Of a DNA stretch of 64,000 nt, positions 37,063 through 46,780 are shown one piece after another. The DNA is taken from the NCBI RefSeq assembly GCF_006345825.1, contig NZ_VCIX01000053.1:25071-89070 (forward strand), in the 5' to 3' direction. This DNA comes from Paenibacillus paridis (lineage in GTDB: Bacteria > Bacillota > Bacilli > Paenibacillales > Paenibacillaceae). Made by a program: the position numbers and the translations under genes. Below the pieces are notes generated by a model that was given only the letters and a program-made list of their open reading frames with translations, made no database searches and was not told the origin of the DNA. Each line of letters starts with the position of its first letter. Positions within the stretch are counted from its first letter, which is position 1.

Positions 37063-39032
37063 TATTTTGTCCCCCTTAAAGCGGCTTCCGTACGTTCAAT
37101 CTCATCCACCGGAATGTAATAGTCGGTATCGTAAGAGAAGGAACGAACAAGCATACATATGGCTACGCCGATCAGACCCGGAATGGCCATCCACAGCCAA
37201 TCCCATACGAAGCCAAAGCCTGCGGTAAACCAGCAGAGCGACATAATGAACGGGATACCGGAGTTTTTCGGCATATGAATCGGCTCAAGCGGTACCAAAG
37301 GCTTGGCAGGCTGGCCGTTTGCAATGCGTTGTTTCTCTTCCCACCACTCGTCTTGGCTTGTCACTTGCGGCAAGCGCGCGAAGTTGTATAGCGGTGCTGG
37401 CGATGGAATCGACCATTCTAGCGTGCGGCCATCCCAAGCATCGCCGTCTTTTTCTTTCTTGTAGAACTTGATGCTGTGCGCGATTTGCCACACTTGGAAA
37501 ATAAACGCGATACCCATTAAGAATGCACCAACCGTCGATACGACGTTAAGCGGCTGCCAGCCCATATCGAAGTCATAGGCGTTGAAGCGGCGCGTCATAC
37601 CCATTAGGCCAAGCGCGTATTGCGGCATGAAGCAGACGTAGAAACCAATGTTCCAGAACCAGAATGCCCATTTTCCAAGGCCTTCATGCAAACGGAACCC
37701 GAACATTTTTGGCCACCAGTAGTAAAGGCCGGCGAAATAACCGAACACTACGCCACCGATCAGCACCTGATGGAAATGCGCAATTAGGAAGTAGCTGTTA
37801 TGGAACTGGAAGTCAGCAGGTGCTACTGATAAGAGCACCCCGGTCATGCCCCCGACGACAAAACATGGGATGAACGCGATTGTCCACATCATCGGAGTCG
37901 TAAACTTGATCCTTCCTCGATACATGGTAAAGAGCCAGTTGAACACCTTGACCCCGGTCGGTATCGCAATAAGCATCGTCGTTAAAGCGAAGAATGCATT
38001 GACGTTTGCGCCGGAACCCATCGTGAAGAAGTGATGCGCCCAAGTAAAGAACGAGAAGAAGCTGATGGACATCAGGGCGAATACCATCGACTTGTAACCG
38101 AACAGCTTTTTCTTCGAGAACGCGGATACGACCTCGGAGAAAATCCCGAATGCGGGCAAAATAACGATATAGACCTCGGGATGTCCCCACATCCAGATGA
38201 GGTTGATATACATCATCGGATTACCGCCGCCGTCGAGCGTAAAGAAGTGCGCGCCCAGATAGCGGTCAATGAATAACAGGAACAAAGTAACGGTCAAAAT
38301 CGGAAATGCGAACATAATTGTGATACATGATGATAGTACCGACCAAACGAACATCGGCATTTGCATCAGTTTCATGCCTGGTGCACGCATTTTTAGAATC
38401 GTAACGACAAAGTTGATCCCTGTTGCCAAGGAGCCGATACCGGAGATTTGAATCCCCCAAATATAGAAGTCCTGCCCAAGGCCCGGACTGCCTGAGAGCT
38501 CGGAGAGCGGCGGATAAGCCAGCCAACCTGCATCGGGAGAACCGCCGATAATAAATGAAACGTTAAACAGCATCGCCCCGAAGAAGAACATCCAGAAGCT
38601 TAGGGAGTTCAGGAACGGGAATGCAACGTCGCGCGCGCCAATTTGCAGCGGAACGACGATATTGAATAAGCCGAACATCAGCGGCATGGCCATGAACAAG
38701 ATCATGATTACGCCATGCGTAGTAAATATCTGGTTATAGTGTTCCGGGACTAGAAATTCAAGCTCCGGAGCGGCAAGCTGTACCCGCATAAGCAGCGCAT
38801 CGACGCCACCGCGGAAGAGCATGAGGATAGACGCGATAATATACATGATACCGATTTTTTTGTGATCGACGCTTGTCAGCCATTCCGTCCAAAGCCAGCG
38901 CCATTTCTTGAAAAAAGTGAGCGCGAAAATGATCGCGACAATCGACAACCCGATGGATACCTGAGCCCCTAAAATAAGCGGATCGCCAGTAACGAAAAAT
39001 TCGGATGCGAATTCTTTAATTTTGTCTAACAT
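37062..39032 (-). CDS. qoxB: Quinol oxidase subunit I (QoxB/CyoB)
   Basis: The catalytic subunit holds heme and the heme-copper centre where oxygen is reduced and protons are pumped. About 14 helices are visible. The CuB ligands and cross-linked Tyr lie in WMWGHPEVYIVILPAFGIFSEV; the further CuB His pair is in TWAHHFFTMG; the heme ligands are in HFHQVLIGGVVFGYFAG. ATG at 39032, after GGAGG with 7-nt spacing, is preferred over a start at 39062. Length is 656, matching QoxB/CyoB rather than shorter cytochrome c types. Confidence 0.95.
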   Translation of the reverse strand: MLDKIKEFASEFFVTGDPLILGAQVSIGLSIVAIIFALTFFKKWRWLWTEWLTSVDHKKIGIMYIIASILMLFRGGVDALLMRVQLAAPELEFLVPEHYNQIFTTHGVIMILFMAMPLMFGLFNIVVPLQIGARDVAFPFLNSLSFWMFFFGAMLFNVSFIIGGSPDAGWLAYPPLSELSGSPGLGQDFYIWGIQISGIGSLATGINFVVTILKMRAPGMKLMQMPMFVWSVLSSCITIMFAFPILTVTLFLLFIDRYLGAHFFTLDGGGNPMMYINLIWMWGHPEVYIVILPAFGIFSEVVSAFSKKKLFGYKSMVFALMSISFFSFFTWAHHFFTMGSGANVNAFFALTTMLIAIPTGVKVFNWLFTMYRGRIKFTTPMMWTIAFIPCFVVGGMTGVLLSVAPADFQFHNSYFLIAHFHQVLIGGVVFGYFAGLYYWWPKMFGFRLHEGLGKWAFWFWNIGFYVCFMPQYALGLMGMTRRFNAYDFDMGWQPLNVVSTVGAFLMGIAFIFQVWQIAHSIKFYKKEKDGDAWDGRTLEWSIPSPAPLYNFARLPQVTSQDEWWEEKQRIANGQPAKPLVPLEPIHMPKNSGIPFIMSLCWFTAGFGFVWDWLWMAIPGLIGVAICMLVRSFSYDTDYYIPVDEIERTEAALRGTK

Positions 39033-39094
39033 GAGGGGTCCTCCTAAAAGTTTGTGGAACAAACTCGCTTCAAAAGCCTTCGCTTGTTAATGGG

Positions 39095-40093
39095 CTAATG
39101 ACCCGCATGGTTATGAGCATTAGAGTTCGTAATGCTGGCCGTGTGATCATGTGACTCAGTCGTATCCGCAGGAGTCGCTTCTTCATCAGCAGCTGCTGCC
39201 GGCTCGGTCGTACCGCCGCCATGGTTATGATGAGCACCGCCGTCGCCGTTCACATATTGCGTTACGATTTTATTAAATAATCCTTCTGGGAAGCTGGAGA
39301 ATAACTGCACGTCAGACGTGCTTGGCTCAGTCAACTGCTCGAAGCCTTCCATGGTGAGCGCAGGAGACGTTGCTTTAACCTCTGCAATCCATGCTTTGTA
39401 TTCTTCCTCAGAGGTTGCATCGACCTTAAAGGTCATTTTTGCAAAATCTTTACCGGTAAAGTTCGCTCCAGAGCCGTAATAGCTGCCTTGCTCATCTGCT
39501 TGAAGGTACAAGGTCATGGCCATTCCTGACATGGAGTAGATTTGACCGCCAAGCTGCGGAACCCAGAAGGAGTTCATAGCTGTATCGGATGTTAATTGGA
39601 ACTTCACAGGCACATCTTCCGGAATCTTAATGTAGTTGACCGTCGCGATATCCTCATCGGGATATTTGAACAGCCATTTCCAGTCGAGCGAAGTTACTTG
39701 GATCGTAATCGGCGCCTTAGCCGACTCGATCGGCTTGGAGGGCTCAAGCGCATACGTGTATTTAACAGTGACGATTGCAAGGATCAGAATTGCTACAATC
39801 GGAATGCTCCACCAAGTGATCTCCAGCTTCGTGCTATGCTCCCAGTTGGGTTTATAGGAAGCCGTGCTGCCTTTTTTATCGCGGTACCGCCAGACGATGA
39901 CTGCGGTCAGGATGAGTACAGGCACGATGATAACCGCACATAGAATGGTTGAAAAATAAATCAAATCTTTCTGAGACTCGCCGATTGGCCCTTTCGGATC
40001 GAGCACAATGAATTGCTCGCCGCAGCCGGAAAGCATAACGGCCATTAGCATAATAAGAACGGGTGTCAGCATACGAAGATACGGTCTCATCAT
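39095..40093 (-). CDS. qoxA: Quinol oxidase subunit II (QoxA/CyoA), lipoprotein with a His-rich tail
   Basis: A lipobox (MLSGC, Cys24) and two membrane helices precede the cupredoxin domain. The CuA ligands of cytochrome c oxidases are missing: between SDTAMNSFWVPQLGGQIYSM and FAKMTFKV there is no Cys, and the loop reads GSYYGSGANF. That marks a quinol-using enzyme. The C-terminal 60 residues are unusual: HHNHGGG, a Glu/Ala linker and SHDHTASI to HNHAGH. This is the first gene of qoxABCD, running to 36096 on the minus strand. Confidence 0.93.
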   Translation of the reverse strand: MMRPYLRMLTPVLIMLMAVMLSGCGEQFIVLDPKGPIGESQKDLIYFSTILCAVIIVPVLILTAVIVWRYRDKKGSTASYKPNWEHSTKLEITWWSIPIVAILILAIVTVKYTYALEPSKPIESAKAPITIQVTSLDWKWLFKYPDEDIATVNYIKIPEDVPVKFQLTSDTAMNSFWVPQLGGQIYSMSGMAMTLYLQADEQGSYYGSGANFTGKDFAKMTFKVDATSEEEYKAWIAEVKATSPALTMEGFEQLTEPSTSDVQLFSSFPEGLFNKIVTQYVNGDGGAHHNHGGGTTEPAAAADEEATPADTTESHDHTASITNSNAHNHAGH

Positions 40094-40333
40094 CAGTTCA
40101 ACTCCTCAAAATTACTGCTTACGATTACAATAGCAGATACTTCGACGAATAACTGCGGGGTTAACAATTACGTCAAGAATTCGTCTTTTTTCTGTAATAG
40201 AAAGTTCACGGCTTAGACAACTGTTACATTTAGGAACTTGGCGGTTTGGATTCTTCTTCTAATAGATACCCATAAAAAACGAAATTGCCTCATTACAAGG
40301 AAGAGGTGGGCTTGTCTACGCTTGAAATACGCC

Positions 40334-40369
40334 GCGCCGCCAAAGGACGCCGTCAGGCGTTTCACCTTG
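40334..40369. repeat. Intergenic 36-nt repeat, copy 2
   Basis: It matches 22236-22271 at 30 of 36 positions. ACGCC and GGCGT flank GTCA to make a small perfect hairpin. It lies in 40094-40455, upstream of the qox operon, where no gene is seen apart from this and a terminator. Confidence 0.6.
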
Positions 40370-40376
40370 GCATAAG

Positions 40377-40425
40377 AAAATAGACACCCCCGTCCAGGTC
40401 AATGACCCTTTAGGGCTGTCTATTT
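40377..40425. terminator. Terminator after the small membrane protein
   Basis: AAATAGACA and TGTCTATTT flank an inner CCC/GGG pairing, with T-rich tails on both strands. It follows the gene at 40456-40737 on the minus strand. Confidence 0.7.
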
Positions 40426-40455
40426 GCTTCTAACAATGGGATTGCTGTTTAAAGC

Positions 40456-40737
40456 TTAAAGTTCGCTTTGATCGTTTTGCAGCTGGTCTTGAACTCGGCG
40501 TGCGTGGACAAGTCCGATCGCTGTGCCGATGACATAAATATGAACGCTGCCGATTAGGAACCCGATGCCAACCATAAGGCCGACATTTTGATCGCTGAAA
40601 TGGCTTAAGTTAACTAGACTGAGCAAAACGCCGATGGCAAGAACGACCCAAGCGATGGCTGTCATTGCCTTGACAAGACGCTTGACATCTGATTTTAAAG
40701 GCTGAACTTGGCTAATTGTTGCTGTTTTCGTTGTCAT
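40456..40737 (-). CDS. Small two-helix membrane protein
   Basis: The 93-residue protein has two membrane helices (AMTAIAWVVLAIGVLLSLV and LMVGIGFLIGSVHIYVIGTAIGLV) with short polar ends. I recognise no family. The ATG at 40737, 8 nt after GGGAG, is preferred over GTG 40746. It has its own promoter (40779-40808) and terminator. Confidence 0.7.
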   Translation of the reverse strand: MTTKTATISQVQPLKSDVKRLVKAMTAIAWVVLAIGVLLSLVNLSHFSDQNVGLMVGIGFLIGSVHIYVIGTAIGLVHARRVQDQLQNDQSEL

Positions 40738-40778
40738 ATTGAACACTCCCGGTCAATTGTAAGTGTTTTCTTATGTTT

Positions 40779-40808
40779 ACTATACCACAACTTCAAGCTT
40801 TTGTTCAA
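40779..40808 (-). promoter_or_regulatory. SigA-type promoter of the small membrane protein
   Basis: On the minus strand TTGAAC (40803-40808), 18 bp and TATAGT (40779-40784), about 40 nt before the start codon. Confidence 0.5.
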
Positions 40809-40917
40809 AGAAAATTCACTTTTTGATCATAAATCGGACAAAAATGTGCAAAGGCCTTTGCGAATGTCTATCCGACGTCTACAACCTGAGATCGACCGAC
40901 GGCGCTTAGCCGTCCAG

Positions 40918-43020
40918 TTAGTCTGTCCACCAACGCTTCAAGTCACTCCACCAGGAGTGCCGTCCCGCTGCTTTGGCCCCATCCTTGGTCTCGCCGTTCT
41001 CTTCTGCGGAGGCAGGCTCGCCGCAAACCTCGGTGGGCTCGGTTCCGGCAAGGAAGGATTCCAGCTTTCTGTTCGGACAGCTGCCTTCAGCAAGCTTGCC
41101 GCTTGTCGGGTCGATATATACATTTACCACACCTTCAGGAATTGGAAACATCTTTGGCGGGATTGCAGCCAGCGCACCCTCTGTAAACTTGGCGAACATC
41201 GGCGCGGCGCGGTAAGCTTCTGCGACGGTAAGCTTCCGATCCTTGTCGTAGCCTACCCATACGGCTGTGGCAAGCTCGGGCGTGTAACCGACCAGCCAAG
41301 CATCCGTTGGCGTCGTACCGGTTTTACCGGCGACTGGGCGTTTAATAATAGAAGATACTCGGAAGGCAGTTCCGCCTTCTTCGAATACGCTCTGCATTAA
41401 ACTGGTCATCACATAAGCCTCAGCCGAGGTTAACGCCTGTTCGGATTTTCGTTCCGCTTCATATAATACTTGGCCTTTGCGGTCTTCGATTCGCAAGATC
41501 GCAATGGGTTCGACATGGACACCTCCGTTTGCAAACGTACCGAATGCCGATGCCATCTCAAATGGGCTGATCGGGAAAGTGCCGAGCGCCAGCGACGGCA
41601 CCGGCTTCATAGGGCTGTCTATGCCAAGCTTCTTGGCTGTCTCGATGACTTTGTCCGCGCCGACGGTCATGATGGTGTTCACGGCATATATGTTGTCTGA
41701 GCTTGCTATCGCTTGGCGCATGCCAATTAGCTCGTTTAAGTATTTATCTCCGTAATTATGCGGTTCATAGTTTTTGCGTCCTTCGTCGTAAGTAAATACG
41801 GTAGGCTCGCTCTTAAAGCGGGATATCGGCGTCATGAAGCCGCTTTGCAGAGCCGTTAGATATAGGAACGGTTTAAAGGATGAGCCAGGCTGGCGCGTTT
41901 TGGCAAATACGCGGTTGTACTGGTTCTTCTTGTAATTCCTACCGCCCACCATCGCTTTAATATACCCGTTGCGAGGATCAATGGCGATTAGCGCCGCCTG
42001 CTGCTCGGAGCTCTCGGGGATGCCTTCCGCAAGCACCTCTTCCGCTTTCGACTGGGCAGCAGGATCAAGCGTGGTGTAGATGGTGATGCCGCCCTCGTTC
42101 AGCAACTGCTCCTGAATGCCAAGCTTGTCCACAGCGATATAACGAATGTAATCCCGGAAATAAGGGGCAAAGCCCTCTTGTTCGCCGGAACCCAGCGATT
42201 GAAAATGAAGAACCTCCGCATAGGCGGCATCCGCCTGCTCCGCCGTGATGGAACCACCCTCCAGCATCGCTTGCAAGATCGTCAGTTGGCGGTCCTTTGC
42301 ATTTTTCATATTCAAATAAGGGGAATAATATTTAGGCCCCTTCGGAATGCCGGCCAGCATGGCGCTTTCAGCAAGCGAAAGCTCGGAGGCATGTTTGTTG
42401 AAATACATCATGGCTGCGGCTTCAATGCCATAGGAGCCATGGCCGTAATAAATTTGATTCAGGTACATGCCAAGAATCTCGTCTTTGGAATAACGCATCT
42501 CGAGCTGAACGGTGTACATGGCTTCCTTCATCTTGCGCTGCCAGGTTCGCTCATGCGTCAGATAAAGATTGCGTGCCAGCTGCTGCGTGAGCGTACTAGC
42601 TCCTTGGCGTGCCGAGAAGCTTTGAACATTCACCATAACGGCGCGTGCCATACCCTTCATATCAAAGCCGCGATGATCATAAAAGCGTCGATCCTCAATG
42701 GCGATGGTGGCTTCAATCACATGGTGGGATATATCTGAGAGCTGTACCGAACGACGGTTTTCTCCCGCATGGAACGTATCAATGACATTGCCTTGCAAAT
42801 CGACCATTTGCGAGGTTTGGCTAATGGCGGCTACAGGCAGCGATTGTGTACGAAGGTAGATAAGCGTACCTGCCATGACCAGCAAAAATATAATAACGGT
42901 AGCGGCGCCCCATCGCAGCCAATTTTTCATTCTCATCAAGTAGGGGAGGAACCGTTCCGCGATGATAGGGAAGACGGGTTGGCGGCGCGGTTTCCCTTGC
43001 CGATTGGAAGGCTTATTCAT
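40918..43020 (-). CDS. Class A penicillin-binding protein (PbpG/PbpF-like)
   Basis: A bifunctional wall synthase. After a basic cytoplasmic tail and one helix (WGAATVIIFLLVMAGTLIYL) comes the GT51 transglycosylase domain (EDRRFYDHRGFDMKG, GASTLTQQLARNLYL, RKMKEA, YLNQIYYGHGSYGIEAAA). The transpeptidase domain has the active Ser in PGSSFKPF, the SXN motif SSDN and KTGTTPTDAW. The C-terminus ends in a short linker. ATG at 43020 follows GGGAG; the frame upstream to 43074 has no such site. In B. subtilis pbpG lies next to ywhD and speE, and the order here is similar apart from intervening blocks. Confidence 0.93.
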   Translation of the reverse strand: MNKPSNRQGKPRRQPVFPIIAERFLPYLMRMKNWLRWGAATVIIFLLVMAGTLIYLRTQSLPVAAISQTSQMVDLQGNVIDTFHAGENRRSVQLSDISHHVIEATIAIEDRRFYDHRGFDMKGMARAVMVNVQSFSARQGASTLTQQLARNLYLTHERTWQRKMKEAMYTVQLEMRYSKDEILGMYLNQIYYGHGSYGIEAAAMMYFNKHASELSLAESAMLAGIPKGPKYYSPYLNMKNAKDRQLTILQAMLEGGSITAEQADAAYAEVLHFQSLGSGEQEGFAPYFRDYIRYIAVDKLGIQEQLLNEGGITIYTTLDPAAQSKAEEVLAEGIPESSEQQAALIAIDPRNGYIKAMVGGRNYKKNQYNRVFAKTRQPGSSFKPFLYLTALQSGFMTPISRFKSEPTVFTYDEGRKNYEPHNYGDKYLNELIGMRQAIASSDNIYAVNTIMTVGADKVIETAKKLGIDSPMKPVPSLALGTFPISPFEMASAFGTFANGGVHVEPIAILRIEDRKGQVLYEAERKSEQALTSAEAYVMTSLMQSVFEEGGTAFRVSSIIKRPVAGKTGTTPTDAWLVGYTPELATAVWVGYDKDRKLTVAEAYRAAPMFAKFTEGALAAIPPKMFPIPEGVVNVYIDPTSGKLAEGSCPNRKLESFLAGTEPTEVCGEPASAEENGETKDGAKAAGRHSWWSDLKRWWTD

Positions 43021-43372
43021 GGAGCAGGCTCCCTTCGATGCATAGCTTCGCTTTTCCTTAGTATGGAAAAACAAAGAGCAACCTATTCATGAGCCAAGCC
43101 CATTCGTATAAATATTTGTTTGATTACGTTAGAAAATAGAACGTAATCGAAGCGAATGGTGAAAGCCAGTGCTGTGCACTGAGAACAGCGTCAGCATGTC
43201 TTTGTCCGTAACTCTTGTCCGCCAAAGGCGAGGTCAAAATAATACACGAAAATGCGTATGAAACCTATACCGTCAAGTAGGAAGCCGGTTGCTACAATAA
43301 CTATGTAGCAAGAAACACTACGGGGCGATTCATGGAAACAGGGATACGCAGACCGAAAAGAGGATGGTATAC

Positions 43373-44737
43373 ATGGAAACTTATTTAATGAAACAAAGAG
43401 AGATATTACTGAATGAATCCTATGACGTCATCGTTGTCGGCGGCGGGCCGGCAGGGTGCACGGCAGCGGCAGCCGCTGCTCGCGAAGGCGCGCGCACGCT
43501 TTTAATTGAAGGCACGGGAAGTCTTGGCGGGATGGGCACTTCCGGCCTTGTCCCTGCTTGGTGTCCATTTTCCGACAAGGAGAAGATGGTCTATCGGGGC
43601 CTTGCCGCCCGCGTCTTCGAAACCTTAAAGGCTCAGATGCCTCATGTCAGGCCGGATGCGATGGACTGGGTCCCGATCGATCCGGAGAAGCTCAAAGTGG
43701 TGTATGACGATCTCGTTACAGAGGCCGGAGCAGACGTATTATTCCTGACCTCGCTCGCGCAAGTGGAGACAGATGACGAAGGCAATATCAAGGCTTTGGT
43801 CGTGCTCAACAAGAGCGGATTGCAGGCATTCCGCGCGGCGGTCTATATCGATTGCACAGGCGATGGCGATGTCGCGGCCTGGGCGGGCGCCGAGTATAAC
43901 AAGGGAGACGAGGTGACGGGCGACCTTCAGCCTGCCACACATTGCTTCATTCTTGGCAATGTGGACGAGTATGCCTATTTGAACGGGCAAATGCTCTACG
44001 CCGGCAACCCGCAAAGCCCGATTCACGAAGTCGTCAAATCGGGAAATTACCCGTTGATCCCGGATACCCATTTGTGCAACAATCTCGTCGCCCCTCGCGC
44101 GGTTGGATTCAACGCCGGCCATCTCTGGGGTGTGGATAATACGGATTCGCAATCGGTGTCCCGCGCATTGATTCAGGGCCGTCGCATGGCTGCCGCTTAC
44201 CGGGATATGCTGGCTGTCGAGCATCCGGCTGGCTTTAGCAACGCCTACATTATGAGTACGGGAACATTGATGGGTACGCGCGAATCACGCCGCATTACCG
44301 GCGACTATACCCTTACGGTAGAGGATTACGTCGAGCGCAGAAGCTTCGAGGATGAGATTTGCCGCAATAGTTATTTCATCGACGTGCACGGAACGGAGAA
44401 AGAACAGAAGAGCGGCAATACGCCTAGCATTGAATTGTACGGTCCAGGCGAATCGCACGGCATTCCTTACCGTTGTCTTACGCCACGCGGTCTGCGCAAC
44501 GTACTCGTAGCCGGCCGTTCGATCTCATGCGAGCGCAAGGTGCTCGGCAGTGTGCGTGTCATGCCGGTATGCCTAGCGATGGGCGAGGCAGCTGGACTCG
44601 CAGCAGCTATGGCGGCCTCGGGCAATCAAGGGGACGTTCATGCGGTTGACGTACATGTTCTGAGAGACCGCTTGCGCGAAGAAGGTGCTTATTTGCCTAA
44701 ATTTCCGGCTGAGACAACTCCATTTACTATAGCTTAA
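43373..44737 (+). CDS. FAD-dependent oxidoreductase, sugar-cluster type
   Basis: The FAD-binding Rossmann site is YDVIVVGGGPAGCTAAAAAAREG, followed by LLIEGTGSLGGMGTSGLVP. Further motifs are AVYIDCTGDGDVAAWAGAEY and the C-terminal RNVLVAGRSIS and GEAAGLAAA. This is the FAD_oxidored family (xanthan lyase-associated, PF12831), often found in carbohydrate-utilisation loci with a role that is not well defined. ATG 43373, 9 nt from AGAGG, is preferred to ATG 43364. The 298-nt stretch before it holds no gene. It leads the sugar island. Confidence 0.85.
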   Translation: METYLMKQREILLNESYDVIVVGGGPAGCTAAAAAAREGARTLLIEGTGSLGGMGTSGLVPAWCPFSDKEKMVYRGLAARVFETLKAQMPHVRPDAMDWVPIDPEKLKVVYDDLVTEAGADVLFLTSLAQVETDDEGNIKALVVLNKSGLQAFRAAVYIDCTGDGDVAAWAGAEYNKGDEVTGDLQPATHCFILGNVDEYAYLNGQMLYAGNPQSPIHEVVKSGNYPLIPDTHLCNNLVAPRAVGFNAGHLWGVDNTDSQSVSRALIQGRRMAAAYRDMLAVEHPAGFSNAYIMSTGTLMGTRESRRITGDYTLTVEDYVERRSFEDEICRNSYFIDVHGTEKEQKSGNTPSIELYGPGESHGIPYRCLTPRGLRNVLVAGRSISCERKVLGSVRVMPVCLAMGEAAGLAAAMAASGNQGDVHAVDVHVLRDRLREEGAYLPKFPAETTPFTIA

Positions 44738-44812
44738 ACAGAAACAAGCGCTGTTTCGAAATGCTACCACGATTGCTTTTGCTTGTAATTAACGATAGGA
44801 AGGGAGTGCCCC

Positions 44813-45754
44813 ATGATAAACGAACAAGCCGAACTTCGGAAAGCGGCATCCGTACCCCCAAGAACCTATTGGAATCGCAAGCGCCGCGAGACGCTTGCCG
44901 GCTGGCTTTTCATTGCCCCCGAGGCGCTCGGCATGCTGCTGCTGGCGGTGTTTCCACTTGGATTCAGCCTGTTTCTGAGCCTGACCGAATGGAATCTCAT
45001 CGGCGGTCTGTCTGCCATTAACTATATTGGGTTAGATAATTTTATAGAGTTGTTTCGAGACAATTTATTTCTTCGCGCCCTGAAAAATAATTTGCTGTTC
45101 GCGCTGGGTACAGTGCCGATAACGATGCTGCTGGGCGTTATTATGGCGGGGCTGATTCATAAGAAGCTATATGCGAAGAGTTATTTTAAAGTGGCTTTTT
45201 TCGTGCCTTATATTTGTTCCACAGTTGCGGTCGCAGCCGTCTGGTCGGCACTTTATCACCCGTCGAAAGGACCGCTGAACCAGTTTCTTATACAACTTGG
45301 CCTGTCCGATCCCCCTCGCTGGCTTGTCGATACAAGCTTCTCGCTGATTGCGATCATGATTATCTATATTTGGCAGCTAATGGGGTATCAGATCATTATC
45401 TTCTTGGCAGGCATGACGAATATTCCGGATGAGCTGTACGAGGCCGCGAGAATCGACGGAGCGAACGGCACCCAGCAGTTCAGACTGATCACCCTGCCGC
45501 TGCTGGCGCCAACAACCTTCTTCTTAGCGATAACAAGCACAATCTCTTCCTTTAAGGTGTTCGACATGATTAAGTTCCTAACCAATGGCGGTCCCGTTCA
45601 TTCCAGTACGGTCATCGTGTATCAAATTTACGAGGAAGGCTTTAAGAATTTCAGAATGGGTTATGCTTCAGCGATGTCTTGGATGCTGTTCCTGCTCATT
45701 CTCCTCGTCACTTCGATCACTTGGATGTCGCAAAGCAAGAAGGTTCATGCTTGA
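44813..45754 (+). CDS. Carbohydrate ABC transporter permease, MalF/UgpA type
   Basis: Six membrane helices are visible, with the EAA loop DELYEAARIDGANGTQQFRLITLPLL that contacts the ATPase. It is the first permease of a CUT1-type importer. The partner ATPase is not encoded here; in Firmicutes a shared MsmX-type ATPase usually serves such systems. GGAAGGGAG precedes the ATG. The second permease follows by 30 nt. Confidence 0.93.
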   Translation: MINEQAELRKAASVPPRTYWNRKRRETLAGWLFIAPEALGMLLLAVFPLGFSLFLSLTEWNLIGGLSAINYIGLDNFIELFRDNLFLRALKNNLLFALGTVPITMLLGVIMAGLIHKKLYAKSYFKVAFFVPYICSTVAVAAVWSALYHPSKGPLNQFLIQLGLSDPPRWLVDTSFSLIAIMIIYIWQLMGYQIIIFLAGMTNIPDELYEAARIDGANGTQQFRLITLPLLAPTTFFLAITSTISSFKVFDMIKFLTNGGPVHSSTVIVYQIYEEGFKNFRMGYASAMSWMLFLLILLVTSITWMSQSKKVHA

Positions 45755-45784
45755 CCTATTGAGACTTAATGGAGGCCCGCTGTG

Positions 45785-46615
45785 ATGAAAAAAGTACAAG
45801 TAAGCAACCTGCTGTTAACGCTGCTCTTTGCAGCGCTCTCCCTATTTTTTCTATTGCCGCTGTTCTGGATGCTGTCAGCTGCCTCCAAGACGGAACTCGA
45901 CGTCTGGACGTTTCCGATCCAATGGATTCCGGAACAATGGAACTTTATCCAGAACTTCAAGGCGGTCTGGATGGGAGATGTGTCTTTCAGCCTGTTTTAT
46001 TTGAATTCATTGAAGATCAGTATTCTGTCTACAATCGGCACGATTCTGGTCTGCTCGATGGCAGGCTATGCGCTCGCCAAGCTGAATTTTAAAGGAAAAG
46101 GCTTGATTTTTAGCTTGATGATGGCCTTTATGATGATTCCCGAGCAGGCCACCCTCGTTCCGCGCTATATTATGATTAAAGAGATGGGGCTGTACGACAC
46201 ACATACCTCACTTATTTTGCTCGGGCTGTTCTCCAGCTACTTTACGTTTCTGCTGCGTCAGTTCATGCTTGGCATCCATAGCGATATGCTCGAGGCCGCT
46301 GAACTAGACGGCGCTGGATTCATTCGTGTCTTCTGGAGTGTCGTGTTACCGCTAAGTCAGCCTATTCTGGCGACCGTGGGCATTATCAAGTTTATCTGGA
46401 CATGGAACGACTATCAGGGTCCGCTTATTTTCCTCTATTCGAATAACCTATTCACGATTCCGCTAGGGATGCAATTCTTCAAGGAGGAGTTTGGCACCCG
46501 CATATCGGTCATGATGATGGCATCCTTATCGGCGATTGTTCCTCTGCTGATACTGTTTCTGCTGCTGCAGAAAAAGGTCATTAATGGAATTGCCATCGGT
46601 GGCGTCAAGGGCTGA
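45785..46615 (+). CDS. Carbohydrate ABC transporter permease, MalG/UgpE type
   Basis: Six helices with the EAA loop DMLEAAELDGAGFIRVFWSVVLPLSQP. It pairs with the upstream permease in the CUT1 importer. ATG at 45785 is 9 nt after GGAGG; the GTG in front of it is part of the spacer. Confidence 0.93.
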   Translation: MKKVQVSNLLLTLLFAALSLFFLLPLFWMLSAASKTELDVWTFPIQWIPEQWNFIQNFKAVWMGDVSFSLFYLNSLKISILSTIGTILVCSMAGYALAKLNFKGKGLIFSLMMAFMMIPEQATLVPRYIMIKEMGLYDTHTSLILLGLFSSYFTFLLRQFMLGIHSDMLEAAELDGAGFIRVFWSVVLPLSQPILATVGIIKFIWTWNDYQGPLIFLYSNNLFTIPLGMQFFKEEFGTRISVMMMASLSAIVPLLILFLLLQKKVINGIAIGGVKG

Positions 46616-46780
46616 CGAGGGGTGGATAAAGGTCGCTCTCTGTTGTGCGACAGTTTGCCTGGGAGGCTCATGCATGAAGTCAAAAATATCCACGCCTTAA
46701 CCGCAACACGATACACGGTATTTCAATTCTAGCCATTATATAATGAGCCTGCAGTGATCATCTAAATAGGGGGATTCAAC

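Noticed and set aside
36096..40093. Call as cytochrome c oxidase (caa3 type)
   Set aside because: Subunit II lacks both CuA cysteines and has no heme c motif, so it is a quinol oxidase.
43190..43240. CGCCAAAGGCG stretch as a third copy of the 36-nt repeat
   Set aside because: Only about ten bases are alike and the conserved tail is missing.
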